Counted from the stretch's first letter, positions 1-5,605 are shown. The stretch is 6,294 nucleotides of DNA from Candidatus Mediterraneibacter colneyensis (GCA_019114745.1 DXEY01000038.1:1-6294), one strand, 5' to 3'. Notes: generated by a model not told the origin, from the sequence alone. Numbers and translations are program-made.

Positions 1-1
1 A

Positions 2-1693
2 ATCCTTGTCACGGGGATATCCGGGTGCGGAATGCAGAAAGGAGGAGGTGAAAATGCTGAATTTGAACAATACACAGAAGAGCTGTTCTGCAGTGAAGTA
101 TCGGCTAATACAGTCAGTCTCCATTATACACTGAAAGATCCGGAGGCATTTGGGATAGAAGAAGAGATCGTATCAGCCGGAAGTTTTGATGCCGAGCCTG
201 AGGCTGTGCGGGCGTCTGTAGAAAATATGCAGCAGGCGCTGGAGGAGTTCTCCTATGATAGTCTGGATCTGCAGAATCGTATTACATATGACATCTTAGA
301 ATATCAGGCAAAGATGACTGCAGAGGCAGTGGATTATATCTGGTACGAAGAACCGCTGGGGCTGGTCAGCGGAGTACAGACCCAGTATCCGGTCGTATTA
401 TCAGAATATCCGTTTTATGATCCTGAAGATGTGGACACCTATCTGGAGCTGCTGGGGAATACAGGAGAGTATTTTGACAGCCTGATCGCTTTTGAGAAAG
501 AAAAGGCGGGAAAGGGGCTGTTTATGTCGGATGATGCTCTGGACACTGTGCTGGAACAATGCCGGGCATTTCTCGATATGGGAGATGGAAATTATCTGTA
601 TTCGACGTTTGCGGATCGAATTGAGGATATAAAAAAGTTGACAGAAGAAGAAAAAAGTGTCTACATTCAGGATAATGCACAGGCTGTCGAGGATTATGTG
701 CTTCCCGCATATGAAAAACTGATGACAGAGATGGAAGCGATGCGGGGCAGCGGTGAAAATGAGAAAGGTCTTGTATATCTGCCGGAAGGGAAGGCGTATT
801 ATGAACTTCTTGTCCGGCAGTCCACCGGATCGGACAAAAGTGTGGAGGAACTCCGCGATCTTACCAGGCGTCAGATGACAGACGATCTGGAAGCAATGGA
901 GGCAGTGCTTGGGCTGACTCCGGAAGACGCGCAGGAGACGGCGGCGTCTGTCCTCGGGCAGGAGAATGCGGAGCTCTTCCTGGATCGGCTGAAACAGGGG
1001 ATCCGGGACACATTTCCGGAGGCGCCGGAGACTGCACTGGAAGTAAAATATGTGCCGGAGGAGATGGAGGAGCATTTAAGCCCGGCGTTCTATATGATAC
1101 CCGCCATAGACAACACGGAAGAAAACGTAATCTATATCAATCAGTCCCAGATGAACGACGATCTGACCCTCTTTACGACACTGGCACACGAGGGGTATCC
1201 CGGTCATCTGTATCAGACGGTGTACTATGAGAGTACAGATCCGGATCCGATCCGGAGCGTGCTGGATTTCGGGGGCTATGTAGAAGGGTGGGCGACCTAC
1301 GCGGAGATGGGGAGCTATTATCTCACCCCGCTGTCTTTTGAGCAGTCGTCCCTTCTCCAGAAAAATGCCTCTCTTATACTCGGTTTATATGCGCTGGCAG
1401 ATATCGGCATCCATTATGAAGGGTGGAGCAGGATGGATACAACGGCGTTTTTTGCAAATTATGGGATCACAGATGCAGAGACGGTGGGGCAGATCTATGA
1501 GCTGATCCTGGGATCTCCGGCGAATTATCTGAAGTATTATATCGGGTATGTGGAATTTCTTGAACTGAAAAAAGCGTGGGCGGAAGAAAAGGGGGAGGAC
1601 TTTTCCCAGAGGGAATTTCACGAGGCGGTGCTCACAGTAGGACCGGCTCCGTTTGAGATCGTAGAAAAATATATGTGGGAGATCGGTGCGTAG
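2..1693 (+). CDS. DUF885 family putative metallopeptidase, lipoprotein (5' end outside window)
   Basis: This is probably a cell-surface zinc peptidase of the DUF885 family, anchored as a lipoprotein; its substrate is unknown. The frame is open from the first bases. The residues before the first ATG (position 32) read ILVTGISGCG, the end of a type II signal peptide with lipobox ISGC and its cysteine at 26-28. The true start therefore lies upstream of the window, and ATG 32, just after the cysteine, is not the start. The family core is clear: HEGYPGH at 1187-1207 (residues 386-392 counted from ATG 32) and VEGWATYAE around 1280-1306, with E418 the likely third metal ligand, as in gluzincin-like enzymes. 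The C-terminal GPAPFEIVEKYM also fits DUF885. About 563 residues are visible, close to full family length. The stop lies 2 nt before the spmA ATG, so the genes are probably co-transcribed. Family assignment is firm; peptidase activity and metal ligands are inferred from motifs. Confidence 0.88.
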   Translation: MLVTGISGCGMQKGGGENAEFEQYTEELFCSEVSANTVSLHYTLKDPEAFGIEEEIVSAGSFDAEPEAVRASVENMQQALEEFSYDSLDLQNRITYDILEYQAKMTAEAVDYIWYEEPLGLVSGVQTQYPVVLSEYPFYDPEDVDTYLELLGNTGEYFDSLIAFEKEKAGKGLFMSDDALDTVLEQCRAFLDMGDGNYLYSTFADRIEDIKKLTEEEKSVYIQDNAQAVEDYVLPAYEKLMTEMEAMRGSGENEKGLVYLPEGKAYYELLVRQSTGSDKSVEELRDLTRRQMTDDLEAMEAVLGLTPEDAQETAASVLGQENAELFLDRLKQGIRDTFPEAPETALEVKYVPEEMEEHLSPAFYMIPAIDNTEENVIYINQSQMNDDLTLFTTLAHEGYPGHLYQTVYYESTDPDPIRSVLDFGGYVEGWATYAEMGSYYLTPLSFEQSSLLQKNASLILGLYALADIGIHYEGWSRMDTTAFFANYGITDAETVGQIYELILGSPANYLKYYIGYVEFLELKKAWAEEKGEDFSQREFHEAVLTVGPAPFEIVEKYMWEIGA

Positions 1694-1695
1694 AT

Positions 1696-2346
1696 ATGTT
1701 GAATTATCTGTGGGCGGGAATGATCCTGACCGGGATCGTGTTTGCCGCATTTACCGGAAGGATGGCAGATATTACGAATGCAGCTCTGGATTCCTCGAAG
1801 GAGGCGGTGACGCTGTGCGTCACCATGATCGGAGTGATGTCATTCTGGACCGGGATCATGGAGATCGCATCCCGGGCGGGGATCATAGAGGCGGCGTCCA
1901 GAAAGATGCGCCCCCTGCTCGGTTTCCTCTTCCCGAATCTGCCGAAAGGGCATCCGGCGGGAGAGCATATCGCCGTGAATTTTATCGCAAACTTTCTCGG
2001 CCTTGGCTGGGCGGCTACCCCTGCGGGCCTGAAAGCGATGAAAGAGCTGGGGAAACTGGAGGACGACAGGAGAGCCGGGCGGGCAGCAGGCCCGGCGCGC
2101 GGGAAAGGGATTGCAGGGAATGAGATGTGTACCTTCCTTATTGTCAATATCTCGTCTCTGCAGCTCATCCCGGTCAATGTGATCGCTTACCGGAGCCAGT
2201 ACGGAAGCTCAAATCCGGCGGGGATTATCGGGGCGGGCATACTGGCTACAGCGGTGAGTACAGGTACGGCGGTCATATTCTGTAAAATGATGGACCGGAA
2301 AAAGAAAATACACGGAATCAAAGAAAATACCAGTAGCCTTCGGTAA
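1696..2346 (+). CDS. spmA: Spore maturation protein A, nucleoside-recognition (Gate) domain membrane protein
   Basis: SpmA is an integral membrane protein which, with SpmB, is needed for proper spore core dehydration and heat resistance in Bacillus; its molecular activity is unclear. The 216-residue product has the family landmarks: N-terminal MLNYLWAGMILTGIVFAAFTGR, FWTGIMEIASRAGI (50-63), NFIANFLGLGWAATPAG (95-111) and NEMCTFLIVNISSLQLIPVN (142-161). Hydrophobic segments lie near 4-20, 37-57, 92-104, 145-163 and 174-197. I chose ATG 1696 because it gives the family N-terminus. An in-frame ATG at 1675 would add seven residues, lie inside the upstream gene, and lacks a better ribosome site. 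Only a weak GGGAG lies upstream, so translation may be coupled to the DUF885 gene that stops at 1693. It is about 20 residues longer than Bacillus SpmA as I recall it, partly from an Arg/Ala/Gly-rich loop at about 122-140. spmB does not follow. Confidence 0.88.
   Translation: MLNYLWAGMILTGIVFAAFTGRMADITNAALDSSKEAVTLCVTMIGVMSFWTGIMEIASRAGIIEAASRKMRPLLGFLFPNLPKGHPAGEHIAVNFIANFLGLGWAATPAGLKAMKELGKLEDDRRAGRAAGPARGKGIAGNEMCTFLIVNISSLQLIPVNVIAYRSQYGSSNPAGIIGAGILATAVSTGTAVIFCKMMDRKKKIHGIKENTSSLR
2074..2096 (+). repeat. GC-rich inverted repeat inside spmA
   Basis: GCCGGGC at 2074-2080 pairs perfectly with GCCCGGC at 2090-2096 across a 9-nt loop. It lies in the stretch coding for the Arg/Ala/Gly-rich loop of SpmA, which is more GC-rich than its surroundings. 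It may only reflect codon choice in a low-complexity insertion; no T-tract follows, so it is not a terminator. Confidence 0.4.
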
Positions 2347-2354
2347 ACCGGCGG

Positions 2355-2363
2355 TGTTACAAT
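2355..2363 (+). promoter_or_regulatory. Possible extended -10 promoter for the aldo/keto reductase gene
   Basis: TGTTACAAT lies in the 49-nt gap after spmA. It combines the TGn extended motif with a -10 hexamer TACAAT (2358-2363) that matches TATAAT in five of six positions. No convincing -35 is present at the usual distance, which extended -10 promoters can tolerate. A start near 2370 would leave a leader of about 25 nt. Read-through from spmA is the alternative, as no terminator is visible between the genes. Confidence 0.35.
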
Positions 2364-2395
2364 GAGACAAATAAAAATGACCGGAGGCACAAAAT

Positions 2396-3358
2396 ATGAA
2401 TACAAAGATTACAATACCAGACACAGAGCTTACCTTCCATCCGCTCGGGCTCGGCACGGTCAACGCGGGGCTTGCATGGGACGGGGCGGACGCAGACCGC
2501 ATTTTTGATACTTTTGTTGACATGGGAGGAAATCTGATCGATACCGCCCATGTCTACTCTGACTGGGTAGGCCCGGAGCGCGCCCGGAGCGAGCGCGTGG
2601 TGGGAGACTGGCTGGAGCGCAGCAGGAAGCGCAGCCGGGTCGTGCTCGTCACCAAAGGCGGACACCCGGATATGACGGTGGAAAATCCGGATCCGCATAT
2701 CAGCAGGATGAAGAAAGCTGATATGGTATCCGACCTGGACTCGTCACTGAGGCAGCTTCGGACGGATTACATTGATCTCTATTTCTATCACAGAGATGAC
2801 ACCGCGCAGTCTGTCGGGGAGCTGATCGAAGTGATGGAAGAGTTCCGGCGTCAGGGAAAGATCCGCTACTATGGCTGCTCTAACTGGACAACCCAGAGGA
2901 TGCGGGAGGCGGAGGTGTACTGCCGTGAGAAAGGATACCGGGGATTCGTGGCAAACCAGGCGCTGCTGAACGTGGGATATAAATATATGAATCCGCTGGA
3001 TGACGACACGCTTGTATATGCGGATCCGGAGATGCAGCAGTATCACAGGGAACATCCGGGGAATCTGTTAATGCCGTATATGGGCGTGTGCAGCGGCTAT
3101 TTCCATAAATATACGGCAAAAGGCGCAGATGCGGTAAAAGGAAGCGCTTATGATACCGTGGGAAACAGAAAAACAGCGGAGAGGATCAAAGAACTCTGTA
3201 AGAAATACAACGCGACAGTGACCCAGGCTGTCCTGGGATTCTTCGGGCAGCAGGATTTTGCGTGCGCGCCGCTCTACGGACCGAAAAATGCCGGACAGGT
3301 GGAAGAGGCAATGCGGACGTTCGAGATTCCGTTTACCCGTGAAGACTACGATGTATAG
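2396..3358 (+). CDS. Aldo/keto reductase family oxidoreductase
   Basis: This is a soluble, probably NADP(H)-dependent oxidoreductase of the aldo/keto reductase superfamily, which interconverts carbonyls and alcohols; the physiological substrate cannot be read from sequence. The (beta/alpha)8 fold signatures appear in order: LGLGTVNAGLAW (17-28), NLIDTAHVYSDW (46-57), VVLVTKGG (82-89), LRTDYIDLYFYHRDD (121-135), GKIRYYGCSNW (154-164), and a C-terminal cofactor-loop-like LYGPKNAGQVEEAM. The catalytic tetrad is complete: D49, Y54, K87, H132. At 320 residues it is of normal length. GGAGG at 2383-2387, 8 nt before the ATG, fixes the start. It follows spmA by 49 nt with no visible terminator but a possible promoter of its own, and stops about 17 nt before the tRNA promoter -35. 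No terminator is evident in that short gap, so some read-through into the tRNA operon is possible. Confidence 0.9.
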   Translation: MNTKITIPDTELTFHPLGLGTVNAGLAWDGADADRIFDTFVDMGGNLIDTAHVYSDWVGPERARSERVVGDWLERSRKRSRVVLVTKGGHPDMTVENPDPHISRMKKADMVSDLDSSLRQLRTDYIDLYFYHRDDTAQSVGELIEVMEEFRRQGKIRYYGCSNWTTQRMREAEVYCREKGYRGFVANQALLNVGYKYMNPLDDDTLVYADPEMQQYHREHPGNLLMPYMGVCSGYFHKYTAKGADAVKGSAYDTVGNRKTAERIKELCKKYNATVTQAVLGFFGQQDFACAPLYGPKNAGQVEEAMRTFEIPFTREDYDV

Positions 3359-3375
3359 AACTCTGCAAAAAATGC

Positions 3376-3404
3376 TTGCAATTCCGATCCCTTTGTGTTA
3401 ATAT
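3376..3404 (+). promoter_or_regulatory. Sigma-A promoter of the tRNA-Glu/tRNA-Cys operon
   Basis: TTGCAA (3376-3381) and TAATAT (3399-3404) are separated by exactly 17 nt. TGT at 3396-3398 directly before the -10 adds an extended -10 TGn element. Transcription should start around 3411, about 30 nt before tRNA-Glu. Position, spacing and the absence of any gene between it and the tRNAs support the call. Confidence 0.75.
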
Positions 3405-3408
3405 AGAC

Positions 3409-3436
3409 AACGGTCACTGCGGAGACAGTGACTGTT
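3409..3436 (+). other. Hairpin in the tRNA operon leader
   Basis: GTCACTG (3413-3419) and CAGTGAC (3426-3432) pair perfectly around a 6-nt loop CGGAGA. The stem extends outward through a G-U, a C-G and two A-U pairs to 11 bp (3409-3419 with 3426-3436). It lies between the promoter and the first tRNA, so it would be in the pre-tRNA 5' leader or right at the transcription start. It has no run of T after it, so it is not an intrinsic terminator for the upstream gene. A role in leader processing or protection is only a guess. Confidence 0.55.
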
Positions 3437-3440
3437 TCAT

Positions 3441-3512
3441 GGCCCCGTGGTCAAGCGGTTAAGACATCGCCCTTTCACGGCGGTAACACGGGTTCGATTC
3501 CCGTCGGGGTCA
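3441..3512 (+). tRNA. tRNA-Glu (anticodon TTC)
   Basis: A full cloverleaf can be folded. Acceptor GGCCCCG (3441-3447) pairs with CGGGGTC (3505-3511), with one G-U pair, and A3512 is the discriminator. The D stem is GTC/GAC. The anticodon stem TCGCC/GGCGG holds loop CTTTCAC with anticodon TTC at 3474-3476. The T arm is ACGGG-TTCGATT-CCCGT. The CCA end is not encoded, so it must be added after transcription. It is the first gene of a two-tRNA operon, with only three bases before tRNA-Cys. Confidence 0.97.
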
Positions 3513-3515
3513 GAT

Positions 3516-3587
3516 GGCGCAGTAGCCAAGTGGTAAGGCGTGGGTCTGCAACACCCTGATTCACCGGTTCAAATCCGGTCTGCGCCT
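3516..3587 (+). tRNA. tRNA-Cys (anticodon GCA)
   Basis: Acceptor GGCGCAG (3516-3522) pairs perfectly with CTGCGCC (3580-3586). T3587 is the discriminator, the U73 expected as a cysteine identity base. The D stem is GCC/GGC. Loop CTGCAAC carries anticodon GCA at 3548-3550. The anticodon stem has four good pairs, but its outermost position (T3541 with T3557) is a mismatch. The T arm is ACCGG-TTCAAAT-CCGGT. CCA is not encoded. A terminator follows eight or so bases later, ending the operon. Confidence 0.97.
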
Positions 3588-3594
3588 CTTCAAA

Positions 3595-3622
3595 AGCCTG
3601 GGAATAATTCCCGGGTTTTTTT
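3595..3622 (+). terminator. Intrinsic terminator of the tRNA operon
   Basis: CCTGGGAA (3597-3604) pairs with TTCCCGGG (3608-3615) across a TAA loop, with one T-G pair. It is followed at once by seven T (3616-3622). A further A-T and G-T pair can extend the base. It lies just after tRNA-Cys and before the next promoter. On the minus strand only four T would follow, so it is essentially one-way. Confidence 0.92.
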
Positions 3623-3638
3623 GTTCTTATATGCCAGC

Positions 3639-3667
3639 TTGTCATTTCCCCTTATTCCCCTTATACT
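3639..3667 (+). promoter_or_regulatory. Sigma-A promoter of the DUF975/CmpB-type membrane protein gene
   Basis: TTGTCA (3639-3644) and TATACT (3662-3667) each match the consensus hexamers in five of six positions, with an exact 17-nt spacer. Transcription should start near 3674, giving a leader of about 42 nt to ATG 3716 and only about 22 nt to GTG 3696. The promoter is insulated from the tRNA operon by the terminator just upstream. Confidence 0.75.
3646..3663 (+). repeat. Perfect 9-bp tandem repeat in the promoter spacer
   Basis: TTCCCCTTA occurs twice head to tail (3646-3654 and 3655-3663). It fills the spacer between -35 and -10 and supplies the first bases of the -10. Gain or loss of one unit would change the -35/-10 spacing by 9 nt. 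It could be a slippage duplication, a binding site, or chance. Confidence 0.6.
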
Positions 3668-3689
3668 GTATATGACTACTGAAGGGGGA

Positions 3690-3714
3690 CGGCCGGTGCG
3701 AAACGATCCGGCCG
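3690..3714 (+). promoter_or_regulatory. Hairpin between the Shine-Dalgarno and the first ATG of the membrane protein gene
   Basis: CGGCCGG (3690-3696) pairs perfectly with CCGGCCG (3708-3714) across an 11-nt loop. The stem starts one base after the purine tract AAGGGGG (3682-3688) and ends one base before ATG 3716. If it forms, it would bring that otherwise too distant ribosome site close to the ATG. If ribosomes initiate at GTG 3696 it would be melted. Confidence 0.45.
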
Positions 3715-3731
3715 CATGCATAAGAAAATGA
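3696..3731 (+). CDS. Possible 11-residue leader peptide coupled to the downstream gene
   Basis: GTG 3696 lies 7 nt after AAGGGGG (3682-3688), an ideal ribosome-binding arrangement and the best one in this leader. It opens a frame of 11 codons, MRNDPAACIRK. This frame ends at TGA 3729-3731, overlapping ATG 3728 of the large membrane protein frame as ATGA, the classic form of translational coupling. The peptide has no recognisable family and no run of a regulatory amino acid. Evidence is purely architectural, so the call is weak. The alternatives are initiation at ATG 3716 through the hairpin, or a sequencing error in the leader. Confidence 0.25.
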   Translation: MRNDPAACIRK

Positions 3732-5605
3732 AGATAAGAAAACAAATGAAACGTATGGGGAGGATGTCCCTGAAAAAACATTACCTGATCTTTGTCGCGG
3801 CGTGTCTGATCGCGGCATTCCTGGCATCTGAGTTTCGGAGCTCTCTCAATTTTTCGACCGCGCAAACCTATGACCAGACATATGACGGGGTGGAGAGCAG
3901 CCGGAACGCGGACGGCAGTTATACAGTAAAAGCGCATGTAAGCAGTATCACATGGGAAGACGCCCTGAGAGTGATCGCAGAAGATAATGCCCAGGCGGGC
4001 AGGGAGATGTCCCGTGAGATCCGGGAAAATGCGATCGAACGCGCAGAAAACGGCAATCCGATGTTTGGCCGTACCCGCGGCGTGCTTTCCGGGATTGTAA
4101 ACCAGGTTACTTCCGGTTCTATTATCGTGACGGCGGTCACAGCTCTCGGATCGATCACGGGATCGGACAATCTCGGCATCATGATCCTTATAGTGCTGGG
4201 CGCGCTGGGGATGTTCCTTTTCTGGTTTCTGATCCAGAATGTGTTTCCGGTAGTGATCCGCAGAGTGTTCCTGGAAGGAATGATCTATGACCGTGTTACG
4301 CCCCAGCGGTTTCTCTTCCTGCTGCGTGTCAAAAAGTGGCTGAAAGCGTCATGGACGATGTTTGTAAAATATATTTACTATACGCTTTGGAGCCTGACGA
4401 TCGTGGGAATTGCGGTGAAGCGGTACTCTTATTTCCTCGTACCTTATATTACGGCAGAGAATCCGGATCTGACGGCGAGGCAGACGATTACACTGTCAAG
4501 GAATATGATGCAGGGCCACAAGTGGGAATGCTTTGTGTTTGAACTTTCCTTTCTGGGGTGGGAACTCCTCGGGGCACTCACTATGGGACTGTTTAATATT
4601 CTATATACCAATCCCTATAAAGTCGCCGCCTTTACCCGGTACTATGCCCGTCTCAGGGCGGAGGCGATCGAGCGTCATATCCCGGGATCTGAGTTTCTGT
4701 ATGATACGTGGCTGTATGAGAAAGCAGAATCCTATGTGATCGCGGCAAAATATGCGGATGTGCTCAAAGTGATGGAGGCGCCGGAAGATGCGGAAGAGAA
4801 GCTGGCAGGATGGAGGGGCTTTCTTGCGCGTAATTTTGGCATCCTTCTCCTGAGAAGAGAACAGGAACGGAAGTTTGAAAAGCATCAGGCAGAGCTTGTG
4901 AGCGTCTATTCGCTGACCGATGATGTCAGACGGGAGGCATACCCGGTGCGGCTCTACCCGATTCCGGAAGAAGAACGGCGGAAACTGGTACAGTCTGTCA
5001 ACTATATGCGCCACTATTCTATCTGGTCTCTGATCACTATATTTCTGGGAATGTCAGTCTTTGGCTGGCTCTGGGAAGTGGGGATGCATCTGTTTTCCTA
5101 TGGAGAATTTGTCAACCGCGGCTCACTGCATGGCCCGTGGCTTCCGATTTATGGCTCGGGTGCAGTTCTTATACTGACTGTGCTGAACCGGTTCCGGAAG
5201 AATCCGGCGCTGGAATTTGGCATGACGGTCGTACTCTGCGGAGTGCTTGAATATATGACCTCCCTTGTGATGGAAATCGCGACCGGAGGTAAGAAATGGT
5301 GGGATTACAGCGGGTACTTCCTGAACCTGAACGGGCGCATCTGCGCAGAGGGACTGCTTATGTTCGGTATCGGCGGCCTGGCGATCGTCTACGCTATCGC
5401 TCCGATGATAGACGACATGGTGGACAGGCTGAATGAAAAAAAAGTAAAGGCGGTATGCACAGCCCTTATGGTCCTCTTTCTGGCAGATGCGGTGTACTCG
5501 CAGATCCATCCGAATGAAGGAAGAGGCGTTACGGATATAGAGGCGTCCTTCTTGTCGCCACATCCTGGAAACGAAAATAGTCCGGGCGGTGGCGCGACTG
5601 TGTAA
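3716..5605 (+). CDS. DUF975 / CmpB-type putative ABC-transporter permease fusion, multi-pass membrane protein
   Basis: Function is unknown; it is an integral membrane protein with two recognisable halves. Residues 1 to about 312 resemble DUF975: basic start, LKKHYLIFVAACLIAAFLA (TM1, 22-38), hydrophobic segments near 153-180, 222-245 and 272-298, and the signature MMQGHKWECFVFELSFLGWELL followed by NPYKVAAFTRYY. A charged, probably cytoplasmic linker follows (about 313-432). Residues 435-610 match the family named putative ABC transporter permease/CmpB: FGWLWEV, FVNRGSLHGPWLPIYGSG, LEYMTS, KWWDYSGYFLNLNGRIC and YSQIHPNEGRG. No ABC ATPase is nearby, so transport is unproven. A roughly 90-residue segment between the first two hydrophobic segments is probably outside the cell. 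The start is uncertain: ATG 3716 is the first in frame but lacks a close ribosome site, while ATG 3728 and 3746 are alternatives. The last 20 or so residues are probably a run-on tail, since the gene overlaps convergent treR by 77 nt. Confidence 0.82.
   Translation: MHKKMKIRKQMKRMGRMSLKKHYLIFVAACLIAAFLASEFRSSLNFSTAQTYDQTYDGVESSRNADGSYTVKAHVSSITWEDALRVIAEDNAQAGREMSREIRENAIERAENGNPMFGRTRGVLSGIVNQVTSGSIIVTAVTALGSITGSDNLGIMILIVLGALGMFLFWFLIQNVFPVVIRRVFLEGMIYDRVTPQRFLFLLRVKKWLKASWTMFVKYIYYTLWSLTIVGIAVKRYSYFLVPYITAENPDLTARQTITLSRNMMQGHKWECFVFELSFLGWELLGALTMGLFNILYTNPYKVAAFTRYYARLRAEAIERHIPGSEFLYDTWLYEKAESYVIAAKYADVLKVMEAPEDAEEKLAGWRGFLARNFGILLLRREQERKFEKHQAELVSVYSLTDDVRREAYPVRLYPIPEEERRKLVQSVNYMRHYSIWSLITIFLGMSVFGWLWEVGMHLFSYGEFVNRGSLHGPWLPIYGSGAVLILTVLNRFRKNPALEFGMTVVLCGVLEYMTSLVMEIATGGKKWWDYSGYFLNLNGRICAEGLLMFGIGGLAIVYAIAPMIDDMVDRLNEKKVKAVCTALMVLFLADAVYSQIHPNEGRGVTDIEASFLSPHPGNENSPGGGATV

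Noticed and set aside
41..134. GGAGGAGGTGAAAATG looks like a perfect ribosome site plus start at ATG 54
   Set aside because: The frame from ATG 54 stops after 26 codons, and the bases encode KGGGEN just after the lipobox cysteine of the DUF885 protein. It is a chance match in coding sequence.
401..1075. 224-residue open frame on the minus strand inside the DUF885 gene
   Set aside because: It is antisense to a strongly supported gene, has a biased His/Phe/Arg-rich composition typical of shadow frames, and shows no family motif.
1238..1255. Tandem GATCCG-like repeats within the DUF885 gene
   Set aside because: They follow from codons for the acidic stretch DPDPIR; no structure or spacing suggests a regulatory or mobile role.
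1686..2123. 145-residue plus-strand frame overlapping spmA
   Set aside because: Its product is Arg/Gly-rich with no membrane segments or motifs, while the overlapping frame encodes a clear SpmA.
3409..3436. Hairpin as terminator of the aldo/keto reductase gene
   Set aside because: It lies downstream of a well-formed promoter and is not followed by a T-tract, so a leader structure is more likely.
3441..3622. tRNA region as an integration site of a mobile element
   Set aside because: No integrase gene and no repeat of a tRNA 3' end are visible downstream; the tRNAs are followed directly by a terminator and an ordinary gene.
3540..3731. 63-residue plus-strand frame starting within tRNA-Cys
   Set aside because: It would be read through a tRNA gene and a terminator. 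Only its last 11 codons, from GTG 3696, have an independent ribosome site, and these are treated separately.
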